Assembly: GCA_945901855.1 (NCBI GenBank)
Contig: CAMDLT010000042.1
Span: 1-35,702, forward strand
From: Asaia bogorensis
GTDB lineage: Bacteria; Pseudomonadota; Alphaproteobacteria; CACIAM-22H2
DNA length: 35,702 nucleotides
Direction: 5' to 3'
Below, in pieces: positions 24,342 to 33,659 of this stretch; position 1 is the stretch's first letter; each line of letters starts with the position of its first letter. Made by a program: the position numbers and the translations under genes. A model generated the notes under the pieces. The model saw only the letters and a list, made by a program, of their open reading frames with translations, did not search any database and was not told the origin of the DNA.

Positions 24342-25628
24342 CTATGCGCTTGCAAGCTTGAGGAAACGTGCCATCGAAGGCGCAAAGCTCTGGATCGCGA
24401 GCTGTGCGGTGCGGCCCGCTGCCGTCGGCCAATTGCGTTTCTGATCGAGCTGCGTGAACAGGGCAAGCCTGTCCGACTGGTCGTCGATCGCGTCGGCAAC
24501 GAGCTGGCCTGCGAGTGTCGCAAGCGCGATGCCGTGGCCGCAGAAACCCAAGAGCCGAATGAGCCCGTCCTGGCGCGCAAAGCGCGGCAGGCCGTCGCGC
24601 GTGACGTCGACGAGGCCGCTCCATTGGCGTGCGACAGGCAGATGGGCGAGCTGCGGAAACACCCGCGCCATCTCGCGGCGCAGATACAAGTCGGCGAGCG
24701 GCGGGGCGATGCGGCCCGGCCATCCGCCGCCGCCGAACTGCAAGCGCCCGTCGGCCGTGCGCCGGAAGTAATGCAGGCTTGCGGTCGTATCGTATCCGGC
24801 TGCAACGCCTGCCAGCGCCTGGCCGACCAAGGGCGAGGGCGCCGTTTCGAGCATGAAGGTGCGTACCGGTGCGGCGAGGCGATCGGAATCGGGCGCGAGG
24901 TCTGCATTGTCGACATTGGCCGCGAGCACGACATGGGATGCGCGCACGCAGCCCGTCGGCGTTTCGACCGTCCACAGGCCGTTGGCGCGCGCAAGCCGCA
25001 GGGCGGGGCTTGCTTCGTGGATGGTTGCGCCCGCGTCGCGCACCCGTTTCGCAAGATTTTGCACGTATTTGCGCGGGTCGAGGGCGAAGGCGCGCGCATC
25101 GATGGCGCCGCCGTGCCGGTCTGCGGTCGCCACCGCGCTGGCGAGGCTTGCCGCATCGTGAAGCGCGATCTTGCGGTCGCCGAACACGTCGCGGCGTACG
25201 GCAACCGCGCGTTCGATTTCGGCATGCCCGGTACGGTCGGCCGCGACGATCGCGACATTCGCATCAATGTCGCAACTCGTGCCGGCAAGTGCGCGCGTTT
25301 TTACGACCGCTTCGACCGACAAGGCCCACAGCGACGATGCTTGACGTGTTCCCAAGCTCGCCAGCAAGGCGTGCGGGTCGGCGGCAAAACCGGGCATAAC
25401 TTGGCCGCCATTCCGCCCCGATGCACCGGCACCTACGCTGCTCGCTTCGAGCACGACCGTGTCGTAGCCGATTTGCGACAGATGCAAGGCGCTGGACAAG
25501 CCCGCATAACCTGCACCCACGACGCACACTTCGGCTTCGTGCGCACCGACAAGGCGTCCGCGTACGGCAGACGTACGCGCCCGCACCGACGGGCGACCCG
25601 CAGAGAAATCGATCGTATCGAGAAACAT
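24342..25628 (-). CDS. DAO-family FAD-dependent amine/amino-acid oxidoreductase (PuuB/OrdL-like)
   Basis: A 428-residue flavoenzyme. The dinucleotide-binding motif is VVGAGYAGLSSALHL (GAGYAG at 38-43), followed by the GRNGGQ block, and a C-terminal FAD segment GLIRLLGFCGHGIALATLAGQ. This set is typical of gamma-glutamylputrescine oxidase-like proteins, which oxidise amines or N-methyl amino acids with release of H2O2. Substrate not determinable. ATG 25628 is chosen over one at 25655 because GGAG lies seven bases upstream; that GGAG is partly inside a stable predicted mRNA hairpin (25638-25658). It is 85 bp upstream of the CoA-transferase, same direction. Confidence 0.87.
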   Translation of the reverse strand: MFLDTIDFSAGRPSVRARTSAVRGRLVGAHEAEVCVVGAGYAGLSSALHLSQIGYDTVVLEASSVGAGASGRNGGQVMPGFAADPHALLASLGTRQASSLWALSVEAVVKTRALAGTSCDIDANVAIVAADRTGHAEIERAVAVRRDVFGDRKIALHDAASLASAVATADRHGGAIDARAFALDPRKYVQNLAKRVRDAGATIHEASPALRLARANGLWTVETPTGCVRASHVVLAANVDNADLAPDSDRLAAPVRTFMLETAPSPLVGQALAGVAAGYDTTASLHYFRRTADGRLQFGGGGWPGRIAPPLADLYLRREMARVFPQLAHLPVARQWSGLVDVTRDGLPRFARQDGLIRLLGFCGHGIALATLAGQLVADAIDDQSDRLALFTQLDQKRNWPTAAGRTAQLAIQSFAPSMARFLKLASA

Positions 25629-25637
25629 GAAATTGCT

Positions 25638-25658
25638 CCGGCGCCGTTGCGGCACCGG
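25638..25658 (-). promoter_or_regulatory. RNA hairpin overlapping the ribosome binding site of the flavoenzyme gene
   Basis: In the minus-strand mRNA, CCGGUGCCG pairs with CGGCGCCGG around a CAA loop: nine base pairs including one G-U. The last two Gs of the 3' arm are the first two bases of the GGAG Shine-Dalgarno. On the plus strand the same position is a C-A mismatch, so the pairing suits the mRNA. It could limit translation or be a protein-binding or processing site. Confidence 0.5.
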
Positions 25659-26016
25659 TCCTTGGGACTTTCAATTGGACAAAATTCGAGGCAGACGCTG
25701 ACGCGCGTTCGCTCGGGAACGCTAACGGTCCGGCTCGGACGACAAATAAAGCCAGCTAAACTGGCGGCCGCAAAGTGCGGAAATAACCGATTTTATGGAC
25801 GACATGATATCCGACTTTTGTTTGTACAGCGTTGGTCTAGGCGCTTGAGCAATGAGGGTCAAGCGAGGCTCGCCAAGCCCTTGAAGCCATTGGCAAGCCG
25901 TAAAATTGGCACTATTGCAGACCTGTTGCAGTTTTATAACTATATGACTCTAATATATGATTCGCAGTGCACAGGTTTGCCTTGCAGACGCTGTGGCGGC
26001 AAACCACTCTAGCCCC
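25659..26016. other. divergent intergenic region, flavoenzyme / TauE permease
   Basis: No credible gene. The left half is GC-rich; the right half (about 25885-25975) turns AT-rich and holds a candidate plus-strand promoter. A frame from 25957 would add 20 residues to the permease but lacks a ribosome binding site and membrane-protein character. Confidence 0.5.
25926..25956 (+). promoter_or_regulatory. possible promoter of the TauE/SafE permease
   Basis: TTGCAG at 25926-25931 with TCTAAT (25949-25954, 17-bp spacing) or TAATAT (25951-25956, 19-bp spacing), in the most AT-rich part of the gap. Low-complexity AT sequence makes chance matches likely. Confidence 0.25.
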
Positions 26017-26799
26017 ATGGGTTTGCCGACTGATCCAACATTTTATCTGGTTGCAGCGACGACGGTTTTTGTCATCTCGTTTCTCAAAGGCGGTTTCGGC
26101 GGCGGATTTGCGACGCTCGGGATTCCGTTTCTGTCGCTGGTCATGGACCCGCTCGATGCGGCTATCGTGATGGCGCCGATCGTGGCTCTTCAGGATGTTT
26201 TTGCGCTCAAAGCCTATCCGCCGCGCACCTGGAGCCTGCCCAATCTGAAGCTGCTGGCGCCGGCCTTGGTCCTGGGGCTGGGCGTCGGATTTCTGGCGTT
26301 TGTCTATGTCGATCAGCGCATCGTCGTGCTGGCAATCGCGGCGATCACGCTGGTCTTCACCCTGCGCTGGTTCGTTGGAAGGTTGTTTTTTTCCGATCGA
26401 CCTGTGCCCGCTGCAACCCAACCCCGTTTGCGCTCGGCCATGCTGTGGGGCGGCATGGCGGGGTTCACGACGTTTGTGGCACATTCGGGCGGGCCGCCAT
26501 TGCAGATCTATTTGCTGCGCCAGCGTCTCGACAAAACTGTTTTCGCCGGGACGGTCGCCGCGTTTTTTGCGATGGGCAACGTGCTCAAGATCGGACCCTA
26601 TCTGTGGCTCGGCTCGCACGAGCCGCGTTTGCTTTGGGTCGCGCTGGTTCTGGCGCCCGTAGTGCCGGTGGGCGTGTGGATCGGCCGGGCGTGGCACGAC
26701 AAACTCGACGAAAAGACGCTCTATTTTGTGTGCTACGCGCTGCTTTTGTGCGGCGGTCTCAAGCTTCTTTACGACGGAGTCGCCGGGTTCTTGCGCTAA
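26017..26799 (+). CDS. TauE/SafE-family membrane permease
   Basis: A 260-residue membrane protein with about seven or eight hydrophobic helices. Family marks are the glycine-rich FLKGGFGGGFATLGIPFLSL in the first repeat and the GGMAGFTTFVAHSGGPPLQIYLLRQ segment in the second. Members export or import small organic sulfur or sulfonate anions such as sulfite, sulfoacetate or taurine; the substrate here is unknown. ATG 26017 (MGLPTDPTFYL) starts right before helix 1; no strong ribosome binding site is visible for it or for the alternative at 25957. Its stop overlaps the convergent antiporter stop by four bases. Confidence 0.85.
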   Translation: MGLPTDPTFYLVAATTVFVISFLKGGFGGGFATLGIPFLSLVMDPLDAAIVMAPIVALQDVFALKAYPPRTWSLPNLKLLAPALVLGLGVGFLAFVYVDQRIVVLAIAAITLVFTLRWFVGRLFFSDRPVPAATQPRLRSAMLWGGMAGFTTFVAHSGGPPLQIYLLRQRLDKTVFAGTVAAFFAMGNVLKIGPYLWLGSHEPRLLWVALVLAPVVPVGVWIGRAWHDKLDEKTLYFVCYALLLCGGLKLLYDGVAGFLR

Positions 26800-28379
26800 T
26801 CCAGCCCAAGACCGGCGAGGCGCAATTCTTCGAGGTCGATCTCGCGCATCAGCTTGTGGAGGATCTCGTCGCCGATTTCCCGCTCGCGGCGCAGTTTGAG
26901 CAGACGCCGACGCTCGGCCGCTACGACGGCCAGGCGCACGCGGCGCGCTTGGCGTTGGGCAGCGTCTCGTTCGCGTTCGTGCTGGGTCGGCGCTTGGGTG
27001 CGCAACTTTCCCTCGTAAGCGCGCCGCACTGCGGGCGCAATTTCAAGCGCCACCATATCTTCGGCCGCAAGCCGGTCGATCTCCGCCACCGCTGCATGCG
27101 CCATCTTGCGCCGTGCGTCGATTTCCTCGCGTTCGCTGTTGCGATCGCCGCCGACGCGCATCCAGCGAATCATTGGCCCCAACGTCGTGCCCTGCACGAC
27201 CAGGGTCGAAAAGATCACCGCGAACGACAGGAAAACGACCAGATCGCGGCCCGGAAACGGTTGGCCGTCGGTGGTGACGGTCGGGATTGCCAGGGCAGCA
27301 GCCAAGCTCACGACGCCGCGCATACCGGTCCAGCCCACGATTGTGATCCAGGTTACAGGCGGCGTGCCACCCTCCGCTTTGCGAAAGGCCGGAATCAGCA
27401 TCGGCAGATAGGCGTTGGGAAACACCCAAACCAACCGTATCGCGATGGCCGCGAGCGAGATCGCAAATGCGAGCCACAAGAGATGCGCAACCGAATAGTC
27501 GGACAGGCGCTCGACAATGCCGTCGAGCTGCAGCCCAATCAAAATGAACACCAGCGCGTTCAGGATGAAGACGACCGCGCTCCACACCATCTGGCCTTGC
27601 AGGCGCGCTTCGGCGCCGAAAAATTCGGGCGCGTGCCAGCCGAAGACGAGCCCCGCCGCAACCACGGCCAGCACGCCCGATACGTGGAATTGTTCGCCAA
27701 TGAGATAGGCGACAAAGGGGACGACGAACGAAAATGCGATTTGCAGCAGCGTTTCGTGCAGGCGCTTGGCGATCCACACGGCCGCCATGCCGGCAGCATA
27801 TCCAAGCGCGCAGCCGCCAACGGCATAGACCGCAAATGCGCCTGTCGCTTCGACGATCGAAAAGGTCCCCGATAGAACCGCGGCAAGCGCGAATTTATAG
27901 AGCACGAGGCCAGTCGCATCGTTGACCAGGCTCTCGCCCTCAAGGATCGCCACGATGCGCTTGGGCAGGCGCAGTTTTTCCATAATCGCCGCGGCGGCAA
28001 CCGCGTCGGGCGGCGATACGATGGCGCCCAGCAGAAAGGCTACCGCCCAAGGCACCTCGGGGATCAACAGCTTCAAAACGAGCCCAACGCCAAGCGTGGT
28101 CGCCAGAACGAGCCCGATCGCCAAGCTCAAGATCGGCCGGAGGTAAAAACGAAAATCGCGCCATGACGTGAAATAGGCCGAGGAAAACAGGAGCGGGGGC
28201 AAAAACAGCGCCATGATCAATTGCGGATCGAAATCGAGGCTCGGCAGGCCCGGCACAAAGGCGAGCGCCATGCCCGCGACAACCAGCAGAACCGCATAGG
28301 GAACGCGCAGCACGTCGGAAAATCGTGCGAGCACGATCGCCAGCATCAGCATGAACAGCACGATTTCAAGCAACGCCAT
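26796..28379 (-). CDS. CPA1-family Na+/H+ antiporter
   Basis: A 527-residue transporter: about twelve hydrophobic helices (1-410) and a cytoplasmic charged tail rich in E, R and K (about 420-527, EREEIDARRKM onward) likely to form coiled coil. The ion-binding region is present as SPPDAVA (122-128) and EGESLVND (147-154), the ND pair being the CPA1 signature of electroneutral exchange. It would help with pH and sodium homeostasis. It starts 18 bp after ruvX in the same direction, and converges on the TauE permease with a 4-bp overlap of stops. Confidence 0.9.
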   Translation of the reverse strand: MALLEIVLFMLMLAIVLARFSDVLRVPYAVLLVVAGMALAFVPGLPSLDFDPQLIMALFLPPLLFSSAYFTSWRDFRFYLRPILSLAIGLVLATTLGVGLVLKLLIPEVPWAVAFLLGAIVSPPDAVAAAAIMEKLRLPKRIVAILEGESLVNDATGLVLYKFALAAVLSGTFSIVEATGAFAVYAVGGCALGYAAGMAAVWIAKRLHETLLQIAFSFVVPFVAYLIGEQFHVSGVLAVVAAGLVFGWHAPEFFGAEARLQGQMVWSAVVFILNALVFILIGLQLDGIVERLSDYSVAHLLWLAFAISLAAIAIRLVWVFPNAYLPMLIPAFRKAEGGTPPVTWITIVGWTGMRGVVSLAAALAIPTVTTDGQPFPGRDLVVFLSFAVIFSTLVVQGTTLGPMIRWMRVGGDRNSEREEIDARRKMAHAAVAEIDRLAAEDMVALEIAPAVRRAYEGKLRTQAPTQHERERDAAQRQARRVRLAVVAAERRRLLKLRREREIGDEILHKLMREIDLEELRLAGLGLD

Positions 28380-28397
28380 TTGGCCATACCCCGAATT

Positions 28398-28868
28398 TCA
28401 ACGCCCGATCCGCAACCAATCGAGGAACCCTTGCAGGATAAAGGCTGCCGCCATTTTGTCGACCACCGCGTCGCGGCGCGCCCGGCTCATATCGGCCTCC
28501 AGCAGCGTGCGCGTAACGGCCTGGGTCGACATGCGCTCGTCCCAAAAAACCAGCGGCAGATCGATTTTTGCGACGAGGTTGCGGGCGAACGCGCGCGTGG
28601 CTTGGGCGCGCGGCCCCAGCGAGCCGTCCATGTTCGTCGGCATGCCCACGACAAAGCCCCCGACTTTTCGCGCAACCGCGACTTCGGCGATTTTGGCATA
28701 GTCGAGTGCGGCTTTGCGGGCGCGTGTCACCGTTTCGAGCGGCGAGGCGATCGACAGATTCGGGTCGCTGATTGCAAGTCCGACCGTTTTTTCGCCGGGA
28801 TCCAGGCCCAAAAGACAGGCTTTTTCCGGCAGTTCGGCCAAAAGGTCGCTGGGGTTGCGGATCGGCAT
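28398..28868 (-). CDS. ruvX: RuvX/YqgF Holliday junction resolvase-like nuclease
   Basis: A 156-residue RNase H-fold nuclease, implicated in 16S rRNA 5'-end maturation and junction resolution. Catalytic positions are D23 in LLGLDPGEKTVGLAISD, the glutamate of FWDERMST and the aspartate of VDKMAAAFIL; VVGMPTNMDGSLG is also characteristic. ATG 28868 is chosen because GGGAAG precedes it and it leaves 64 bp for the divergent gatC promoter; an upstream ATG at 28910 would leave almost none. The following gene on the same strand is the CPA1 antiporter. Confidence 0.92.
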   Translation of the reverse strand: MPIRNPSDLLAELPEKACLLGLDPGEKTVGLAISDPNLSIASPLETVTRARKAALDYAKIAEVAVARKVGGFVVGMPTNMDGSLGPRAQATRAFARNLVAKIDLPLVFWDERMSTQAVTRTLLEADMSRARRDAVVDKMAAAFILQGFLDWLRIGR

Positions 28869-28932
28869 GTCGGATGTTAGCTTCCCGGCCCGTTTTAATC
28901 GTGTTTTCAAGGCTCAAAGCGAGACATACAGC

Positions 28933-29244
28933 ATGTCGCTCGATCCGGCTACCGTCGCCCGCATTGCCACGCTGGCGCGCATCAAACTGGCCCCCGAAGA
29001 ACAGGGGCGCATGGCCAAGGAAATCTCGACCATCATCGATTGGGTGGAGCAGCTCAAGGCGCTCGACACGTCGAAGGTGGAACCGATGACCTCGACGGTC
29101 GAAATGGTCATGCCCAAGCGCGACGACGTGGTGTCGGATGGCGCCTATCCCGACAAAATATTGCTGAATGCCAGCGAGCCCGTGCGCGTTTCGACGACCG
29201 AGGCGCTCGGCGGCTTTTTCACCGTGCCGAAGGTGGTCGAATAA
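28933..29244 (+). CDS. gatC: Asp/Glu-tRNA amidotransferase subunit C
   Basis: A 103-residue small subunit that holds GatA and GatB together in the GatCAB amidotransferase. It begins [19 protein letters not shown] and ends in the conserved [12 protein letters not shown] tail. Its stop TAA overlaps the gatA ATG by one base (TAATG), so the two are coupled. Divergent from ruvX. Confidence 0.96.
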   Translation: MSLDPATVARIATLARIKLAPEEQGRMAKEISTIIDWVEQLKALDTSKVEPMTSTVEMVMPKRDDVVSDGAYPDKILLNASEPVRVSTTEALGGFFTVPKVVE

Positions 29245-30707
29245 TGGCAAAGCTTACCGATCTTACCATCGCGGAACTGCGCGACGGTTATAAAGCGCGA
29301 GTATTTTCGGCGCGCGACGTTGCCACAGCCTATGTCGCGGCTGTGGAAGACAATCGATCGCTCAACGCCTTTATCGTCGAGACGCCGGAGCTTGCATTGT
29401 CGCAAGCCGCGGCGTCCGATGCGAAGTTCCAAAAAGGCGAGGCGGGCGCGCTCGAAGGCATTCCGCTCGGCATCAAGGATTTGTTTTGCACGAACGGCGT
29501 TCAGACGACCGCGGGCAGCCATATCCTTGAAGGGTTCAAGCCGCCCTACGAGTCGACGGTCACAAAAAACCTGTTCGACGCGGGCGCGACGATGCTTGGC
29601 AAGCTCAATCTCGACGAGTTCGCGATGGGCTCGGCAAACATCACGAGCTATTTCGGCCCGGTCAAAAACCCTTGGAAGCGCAAGGACGGCAAGGATCTTG
29701 TCCCCGGCGGTTCGTCGGGCGGCTCGGCCGCATCGGTTGCGGCGCACATCGTTGCGGGCGCGACCGGTACCGATACGGGCGGATCGATCCGCCAGCCTGC
29801 AAGTTTTACGGGCATTGTTGGCGTTAAGCCGACCTATGGGCGTTGTTCGCGCTGGGGCATCGTCGCATTCGCATCGTCGCTCGACCAAGCCGGTCCGATG
29901 ACCCGCGACGTACGGGATGCTGCGATCATGCTGGGCGCGATGGCCGGGCACGACCCCAAGGATTCGACGTCGGTGCCGGTGCTCGTACCGAATTACGAAG
30001 CGGCGATGACGGGCAACATCAAGGGCCTCAAATTCGGCATTCCCAAGGAATACCGCGTGGACGGCATGCCGCCCGAGATCGAAAAGCTCTGGCAGCAGGG
30101 CATCGATTGGCTGAAGGCGGCCGGGGCCGAGCCCGTCGAGATCTCGCTGCCGCACACGAAATACGCATTGCCGACCTACTACATCATCGCGCCGGCCGAG
30201 GCGTCGTCCAACCTCGCGCGCTACGACGGCGTGCGCTACGGCCTGCGCGTTCCGGGCAACACGCTCGACGAAATGTACGAAAACACGCGCGCGGCCGGGT
30301 TCGGGGCCGAGGTGCGCAGACGCATCCTGATCGGCACCTACGTTCTGTCGGCGGGGTACTACGACGCGTATTACCTCAAGGCACAAAAGGTACGGACGCT
30401 GATTTTCCAGGACTTCCAGGAAGCCTGGAAAAAATGCGACGTGATCTTGACGCCGACGGCGCCGTCGGCCGCCTTCGCGATCGGCGAGAACGCCGACGAC
30501 CCGATCGCCATGTATCTGAACGACGTATTCACCGTGCCCGTCAATCTTGCGGGTCTGCCGGGCATGTCGGTACCTGCCGGTCTGTCGGGCGAGGGGCTGC
30601 CGCTGGGGCTGCAGCTGATCGGCAAGCCGTTCGACGAGAGCACGCTGTTCCGCGTGGGCGGCGTTTTGGAGACGGCGGCTAATTTCAAAGCGCGGCCGGG
30701 AGTTTGA
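29244..30707 (+). CDS. gatA: Asp/Glu-tRNA amidotransferase subunit A (amidase)
   Basis: A 487-residue amidase-signature protein that releases ammonia from glutamine and passes it to GatB. The catalytic Ser-cisSer-Lys triad is K78 (GIKDLF), S157 (GGSSGGS) and S181 ([12 protein letters not shown]). ATG 29244 is fixed by the one-base overlap with gatC and the conserved [13 protein letters not shown] start. gatB begins six bases after its stop. With an AspRS of non-discriminating type at 3363-5147, the enzyme likely works on both Asp-tRNA(Asn) and Glu-tRNA(Gln). Confidence 0.97.
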   Translation: MAKLTDLTIAELRDGYKARVFSARDVATAYVAAVEDNRSLNAFIVETPELALSQAAASDAKFQKGEAGALEGIPLGIKDLFCTNGVQTTAGSHILEGFKPPYESTVTKNLFDAGATMLGKLNLDEFAMGSANITSYFGPVKNPWKRKDGKDLVPGGSSGGSAASVAAHIVAGATGTDTGGSIRQPASFTGIVGVKPTYGRCSRWGIVAFASSLDQAGPMTRDVRDAAIMLGAMAGHDPKDSTSVPVLVPNYEAAMTGNIKGLKFGIPKEYRVDGMPPEIEKLWQQGIDWLKAAGAEPVEISLPHTKYALPTYYIIAPAEASSNLARYDGVRYGLRVPGNTLDEMYENTRAAGFGAEVRRRILIGTYVLSAGYYDAYYLKAQKVRTLIFQDFQEAWKKCDVILTPTAPSAAFAIGENADDPIAMYLNDVFTVPVNLAGLPGMSVPAGLSGEGLPLGLQLIGKPFDESTLFRVGGVLETAANFKARPGV

Positions 30708-30712
30708 GCGCC

Positions 30713-32167
30713 ATGATCATCGAAGGCAAAACCGGTTCTTGGGAGATCGTCGTGGGCCTCGAAGTCCACGCCCAGGTCGTTTCGCAATCCAAGCTGTTTT
30801 CGGGCGCGTCGGCCACCTATGGCGGCGATCCGAACGCGCAGGTAAGTCTTGTCGACGCGGCGTTTCCGGGCATGCTGCCCGTGATCAACGGCTACGTCGT
30901 CGAACAGGCGATCAAGACCGGACTTGGGATCGAAGCGACGGTCAACGAAGTTTCGGTGTTCGACCGCAAGAACTATTTTTATGCGGATTTGCCGCAGGGC
31001 TACCAGATCAGCCAGTACACGCGCCCGATCGTGTCGGGAGGACAGCTTGTCGTCGATCTGCCGGGCGACCGCACCAAGACGATCGGCATCACGCGCCTGC
31101 ATCTGGAGCAGGATGCGGGCAAGTCGATGCACGACCAGAGCCCGACCAAGAGCTATATCGATTTGAACCGCTCGGGCGTGGCGCTGATGGAAATCGTCTC
31201 GGAGCCGGACATTCGTTCGCCCGAAGAAGCCGGGGCGTATCTCAAAAAACTGCGCGCCATTCTGCGCTATTTGGGAACCTGCGACGGCAACATGGAAGAA
31301 GGCTCGATGCGATGCGACGCCAACGTGTCGGTGCGCCGCGTGGGCGTTTCCGAATTCGGCACGCGCAACGAAATCAAAAACGTCAACTCGATCCGGTTCG
31401 TGATGCAGGCGATCGAGTACGAGGCGAACCGCCAGGTCGAAGCGTTGGAGGCGGGCGAAACCATCCGCCAGGAAACGCGGCTGTGGGACACCGCGCGCGG
31501 CGTCACGCGCTCGATGCGTTCGAAGGAGCACGCGCACGACTATCGCTATTTCCCGGACCCCGACTTGCTGCCGCTCGTTCTCGATCCTGCCGCGATCAAG
31601 CGCATCAAAGACGCGATGCCCGAGCTGCCGGACGCGAAAAAAGCGCGCTTCGTCGCGGATTACAAACTCAGCCCCTACGATGCGGGCGTGCTGGTGGCAG
31701 AGCAGGAGCAGGCGGATTTTTTCGAGACCGTTGCCAAGAACCGCAAAGATCCAAAGCTCGCCGCCAATTGGGTAATCGTCGAACTGTTCGGCGCGCTTAA
31801 CAAAAAGGGCGTCGACGTAACCAGTTCGCCTGTCACGGCGAAGAACCTCGCGGGTCTTCTCGATCTCATCGAGAACGACACGATCTCGGGCCGCATCGCC
31901 AAGGACGTGTTCCAGTTCATGGTCGAGACCGGCAAGGACGCGGCTGGCATCGTCGCCGAGAAGGGGTTGGTTCAGGTTACGGACACGGGCGCCATCGACG
32001 CCGCGATCGACAAGGTGATGACCGACAATCCGGCAAAAGTCGAAGAATACCGGGGCGGCAAGGTGACGTTGTTCGGCTGGTTCGTTGGCCAAGTCATGAA
32101 GGGAACTGGCGGCAAGGCCAACCCTGCGAAGGTGAACGAGATTTTGAAAGCCAAGCTCGCCGGTTGA
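30713..32167 (+). CDS. gatB: Asp/Glu-tRNA amidotransferase subunit B
   Basis: A 484-residue kinase/transamidase subunit that activates the misacylated tRNA with ATP and adds ammonia. Present are [12 protein letters not shown] at the start, the [13 protein letters not shown] metal/tRNA region, [22 protein letters not shown] and the C-terminal YqeY-like tRNA-binding tail ending [12 protein letters not shown] 30713 is preferred because GGGAG is 10 bases upstream; a TTG at 30704 overlapping the gatA stop would have almost no spacing to it. It completes the gatCAB operon. Confidence 0.97.
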   Translation: MIIEGKTGSWEIVVGLEVHAQVVSQSKLFSGASATYGGDPNAQVSLVDAAFPGMLPVINGYVVEQAIKTGLGIEATVNEVSVFDRKNYFYADLPQGYQISQYTRPIVSGGQLVVDLPGDRTKTIGITRLHLEQDAGKSMHDQSPTKSYIDLNRSGVALMEIVSEPDIRSPEEAGAYLKKLRAILRYLGTCDGNMEEGSMRCDANVSVRRVGVSEFGTRNEIKNVNSIRFVMQAIEYEANRQVEALEAGETIRQETRLWDTARGVTRSMRSKEHAHDYRYFPDPDLLPLVLDPAAIKRIKDAMPELPDAKKARFVADYKLSPYDAGVLVAEQEQADFFETVAKNRKDPKLAANWVIVELFGALNKKGVDVTSSPVTAKNLAGLLDLIENDTISGRIAKDVFQFMVETGKDAAGIVAEKGLVQVTDTGAIDAAIDKVMTDNPAKVEEYRGGKVTLFGWFVGQVMKGTGGKANPAKVNEILKAKLAG

Positions 32168-32225
32168 TCCGAATGCGGCGACCCAGCGTAGATTGTCGTA
32201 ACGACGTCAAACGATGGGGGAGGCC

Positions 32226-33014
32226 ATGAATATCGCTGCCGCAGTTTTTGCAGCCGCCACGGTGCTCGCGAGTGCGAGCGCACAGGCGCTCGATATTGTG
32301 GCGCTCACGGATCGCAACGAATTACTGATGTTCGACTCCGCCCGGCCCGGCCTAACGGCCATGGTGGCGGTACAGGGGACCGGGGCGCGGCTGCTTGGCA
32401 TCGATGTTCGTCCGTCCGACCTGAAGCTTTACGGCGTCGATGCGGCGGGCGGCATCTACCGCATCGATCAGCTCACCGGTATCAGCGAGAAAATTGCGAC
32501 GCTGTCGGTGCCCTTGGAAGTGCCCGAGGCAGCGTTGGTCGATTTCAACCCTGTCGCGAATCGGCTGCGCGTGATCGGTCTTTCGGGCCAAAGCCTGCGC
32601 GTCAATGTGGATACCGGCGAAGCGGTCGTGGACGGGCGCTTGGCCTATGCGGCCGACGATGCGAATGCGGGCAAGCCGCCGTTGGTCACGGCCGGGGCGT
32701 ATCTGAATTCGGTTGCCGGAACGACCCAGACGCAGTTGTTCGAATTCGACTCCGGCCACGGGATCTATGTCATTCAAGATCCGCCGAACGCGGGCACGCT
32801 CAACACGATCGGGCCGACGGGGCTTGGCGGGGAGACGCGCATCGATGCCGCCGACATTCACACCGACAAATCGATGGCGGTGTATTCGGGCTTCGCGGTC
32901 GTCGGCAATCGGCTCTATTCCTTCGCGATCTCCAACGGGCGTCTGCAGGAAGTCGGACCGATCGCAGCCGGTTCGCGCAGGATCGTCGATATCGCCATTC
33001 TCTCGCCGCCATGA
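32226..33014 (+). CDS. exported DUF4394 protein
   Basis: A 262-residue protein with a signal peptide (MNIAAAVFAAATVLASASAQA, cleavage after about residue 20) and a predicted beta-propeller-like body with repeated GIDVRPSDLKLYGVD and VDFNPVANRLRVIG segments, which is the DUF4394 pattern. Function of the family is unknown; it is periplasmic or extracellular. ATG 32226 is preferred over 32214 because GGGGAGG lies immediately before it and it gives a cleaner signal peptide. It is 58 bp after gatB and 16 bp before the GST gene. Confidence 0.85.
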   Translation: MNIAAAVFAAATVLASASAQALDIVALTDRNELLMFDSARPGLTAMVAVQGTGARLLGIDVRPSDLKLYGVDAAGGIYRIDQLTGISEKIATLSVPLEVPEAALVDFNPVANRLRVIGLSGQSLRVNVDTGEAVVDGRLAYAADDANAGKPPLVTAGAYLNSVAGTTQTQLFEFDSGHGIYVIQDPPNAGTLNTIGPTGLGGETRIDAADIHTDKSMAVYSGFAVVGNRLYSFAISNGRLQEVGPIAAGSRRIVDIAILSPP

Positions 33015-33030
33015 ACAAGGGAGCCTACGC

Positions 33031-33645
33031 ATGATCGACTTCTACACATGGAGCACGCCCAACGGCCGCAAGGTCGCCATCATGATCGAGGAGTGCGGCC
33101 TCGCCTACACAACACACAAGATCGATATCGGGAAGAACGACCAGTTCTCGCCGGCTTTCCTCGCGGTAAATCCCAACGGCAAGATCCCCGCGATCGTCGA
33201 CAACGGATCGGCGGACGGCAAACCGCTGGCGGTGTTCGAATCGGGCGCCATCCTGATCTACCTTGCGGAAAAGACCGGAAAGTTTTTGCCGACCGATGCG
33301 CGCACTCGCGCTGCCGTTTTGCAGTGGCTCATGTTCCAGATGGGCGGCGTCGGGCCGATGTTCGGCCAAGCGCACCATTTCATGAAATTCGCGCCCGAGA
33401 AGGTACCCTACGGCATCGCGCGCTACGCCAAGGAAACGCGGCGCCTCTACGGCGTCATGGACAAGCGGTTGGGCGAGAGCGCCTATCTTGCGTCGGCCGA
33501 ACTCAGCATCGCGGACATGGCGACGGTGCCGTGGGTCGCGCGGCATGCGTATCACGAAGTCGATTTGGCCGAGTTTCCCAACGTGAAACGCTGGCACGAC
33601 ACGATCATGGCGCGCCCGGCCGTCGTCAGGGCGATGGCATACTAG
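33031..33645 (+). CDS. yfcG: glutathione S-transferase family protein, YfcG-like (nu class)
   Basis: A 204-residue cytosolic protein with an N-terminal thioredoxin fold (1-85) and an all-helical C-terminal domain. T9 and N11 in STPNGRK are the glutathione-contacting residues of E. coli YfcG, and VNPNGKIPAIVD, FESGAILIYLAEKTG and MGGVGPMFGQAHHF match it closely. YfcG-type enzymes have glutathione-dependent disulfide-bond oxidoreductase activity rather than classic conjugation activity. GGGAG lies about ten bases before the ATG. It converges on the dCTP deaminase gene with a 14-bp gap. Confidence 0.9.
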   Translation: MIDFYTWSTPNGRKVAIMIEECGLAYTTHKIDIGKNDQFSPAFLAVNPNGKIPAIVDNGSADGKPLAVFESGAILIYLAEKTGKFLPTDARTRAAVLQWLMFQMGGVGPMFGQAHHFMKFAPEKVPYGIARYAKETRRLYGVMDKRLGESAYLASAELSIADMATVPWVARHAYHEVDLAEFPNVKRWHDTIMARPAVVRAMAY

Positions 33646-33659
33646 TCTGACGCGCTGAA

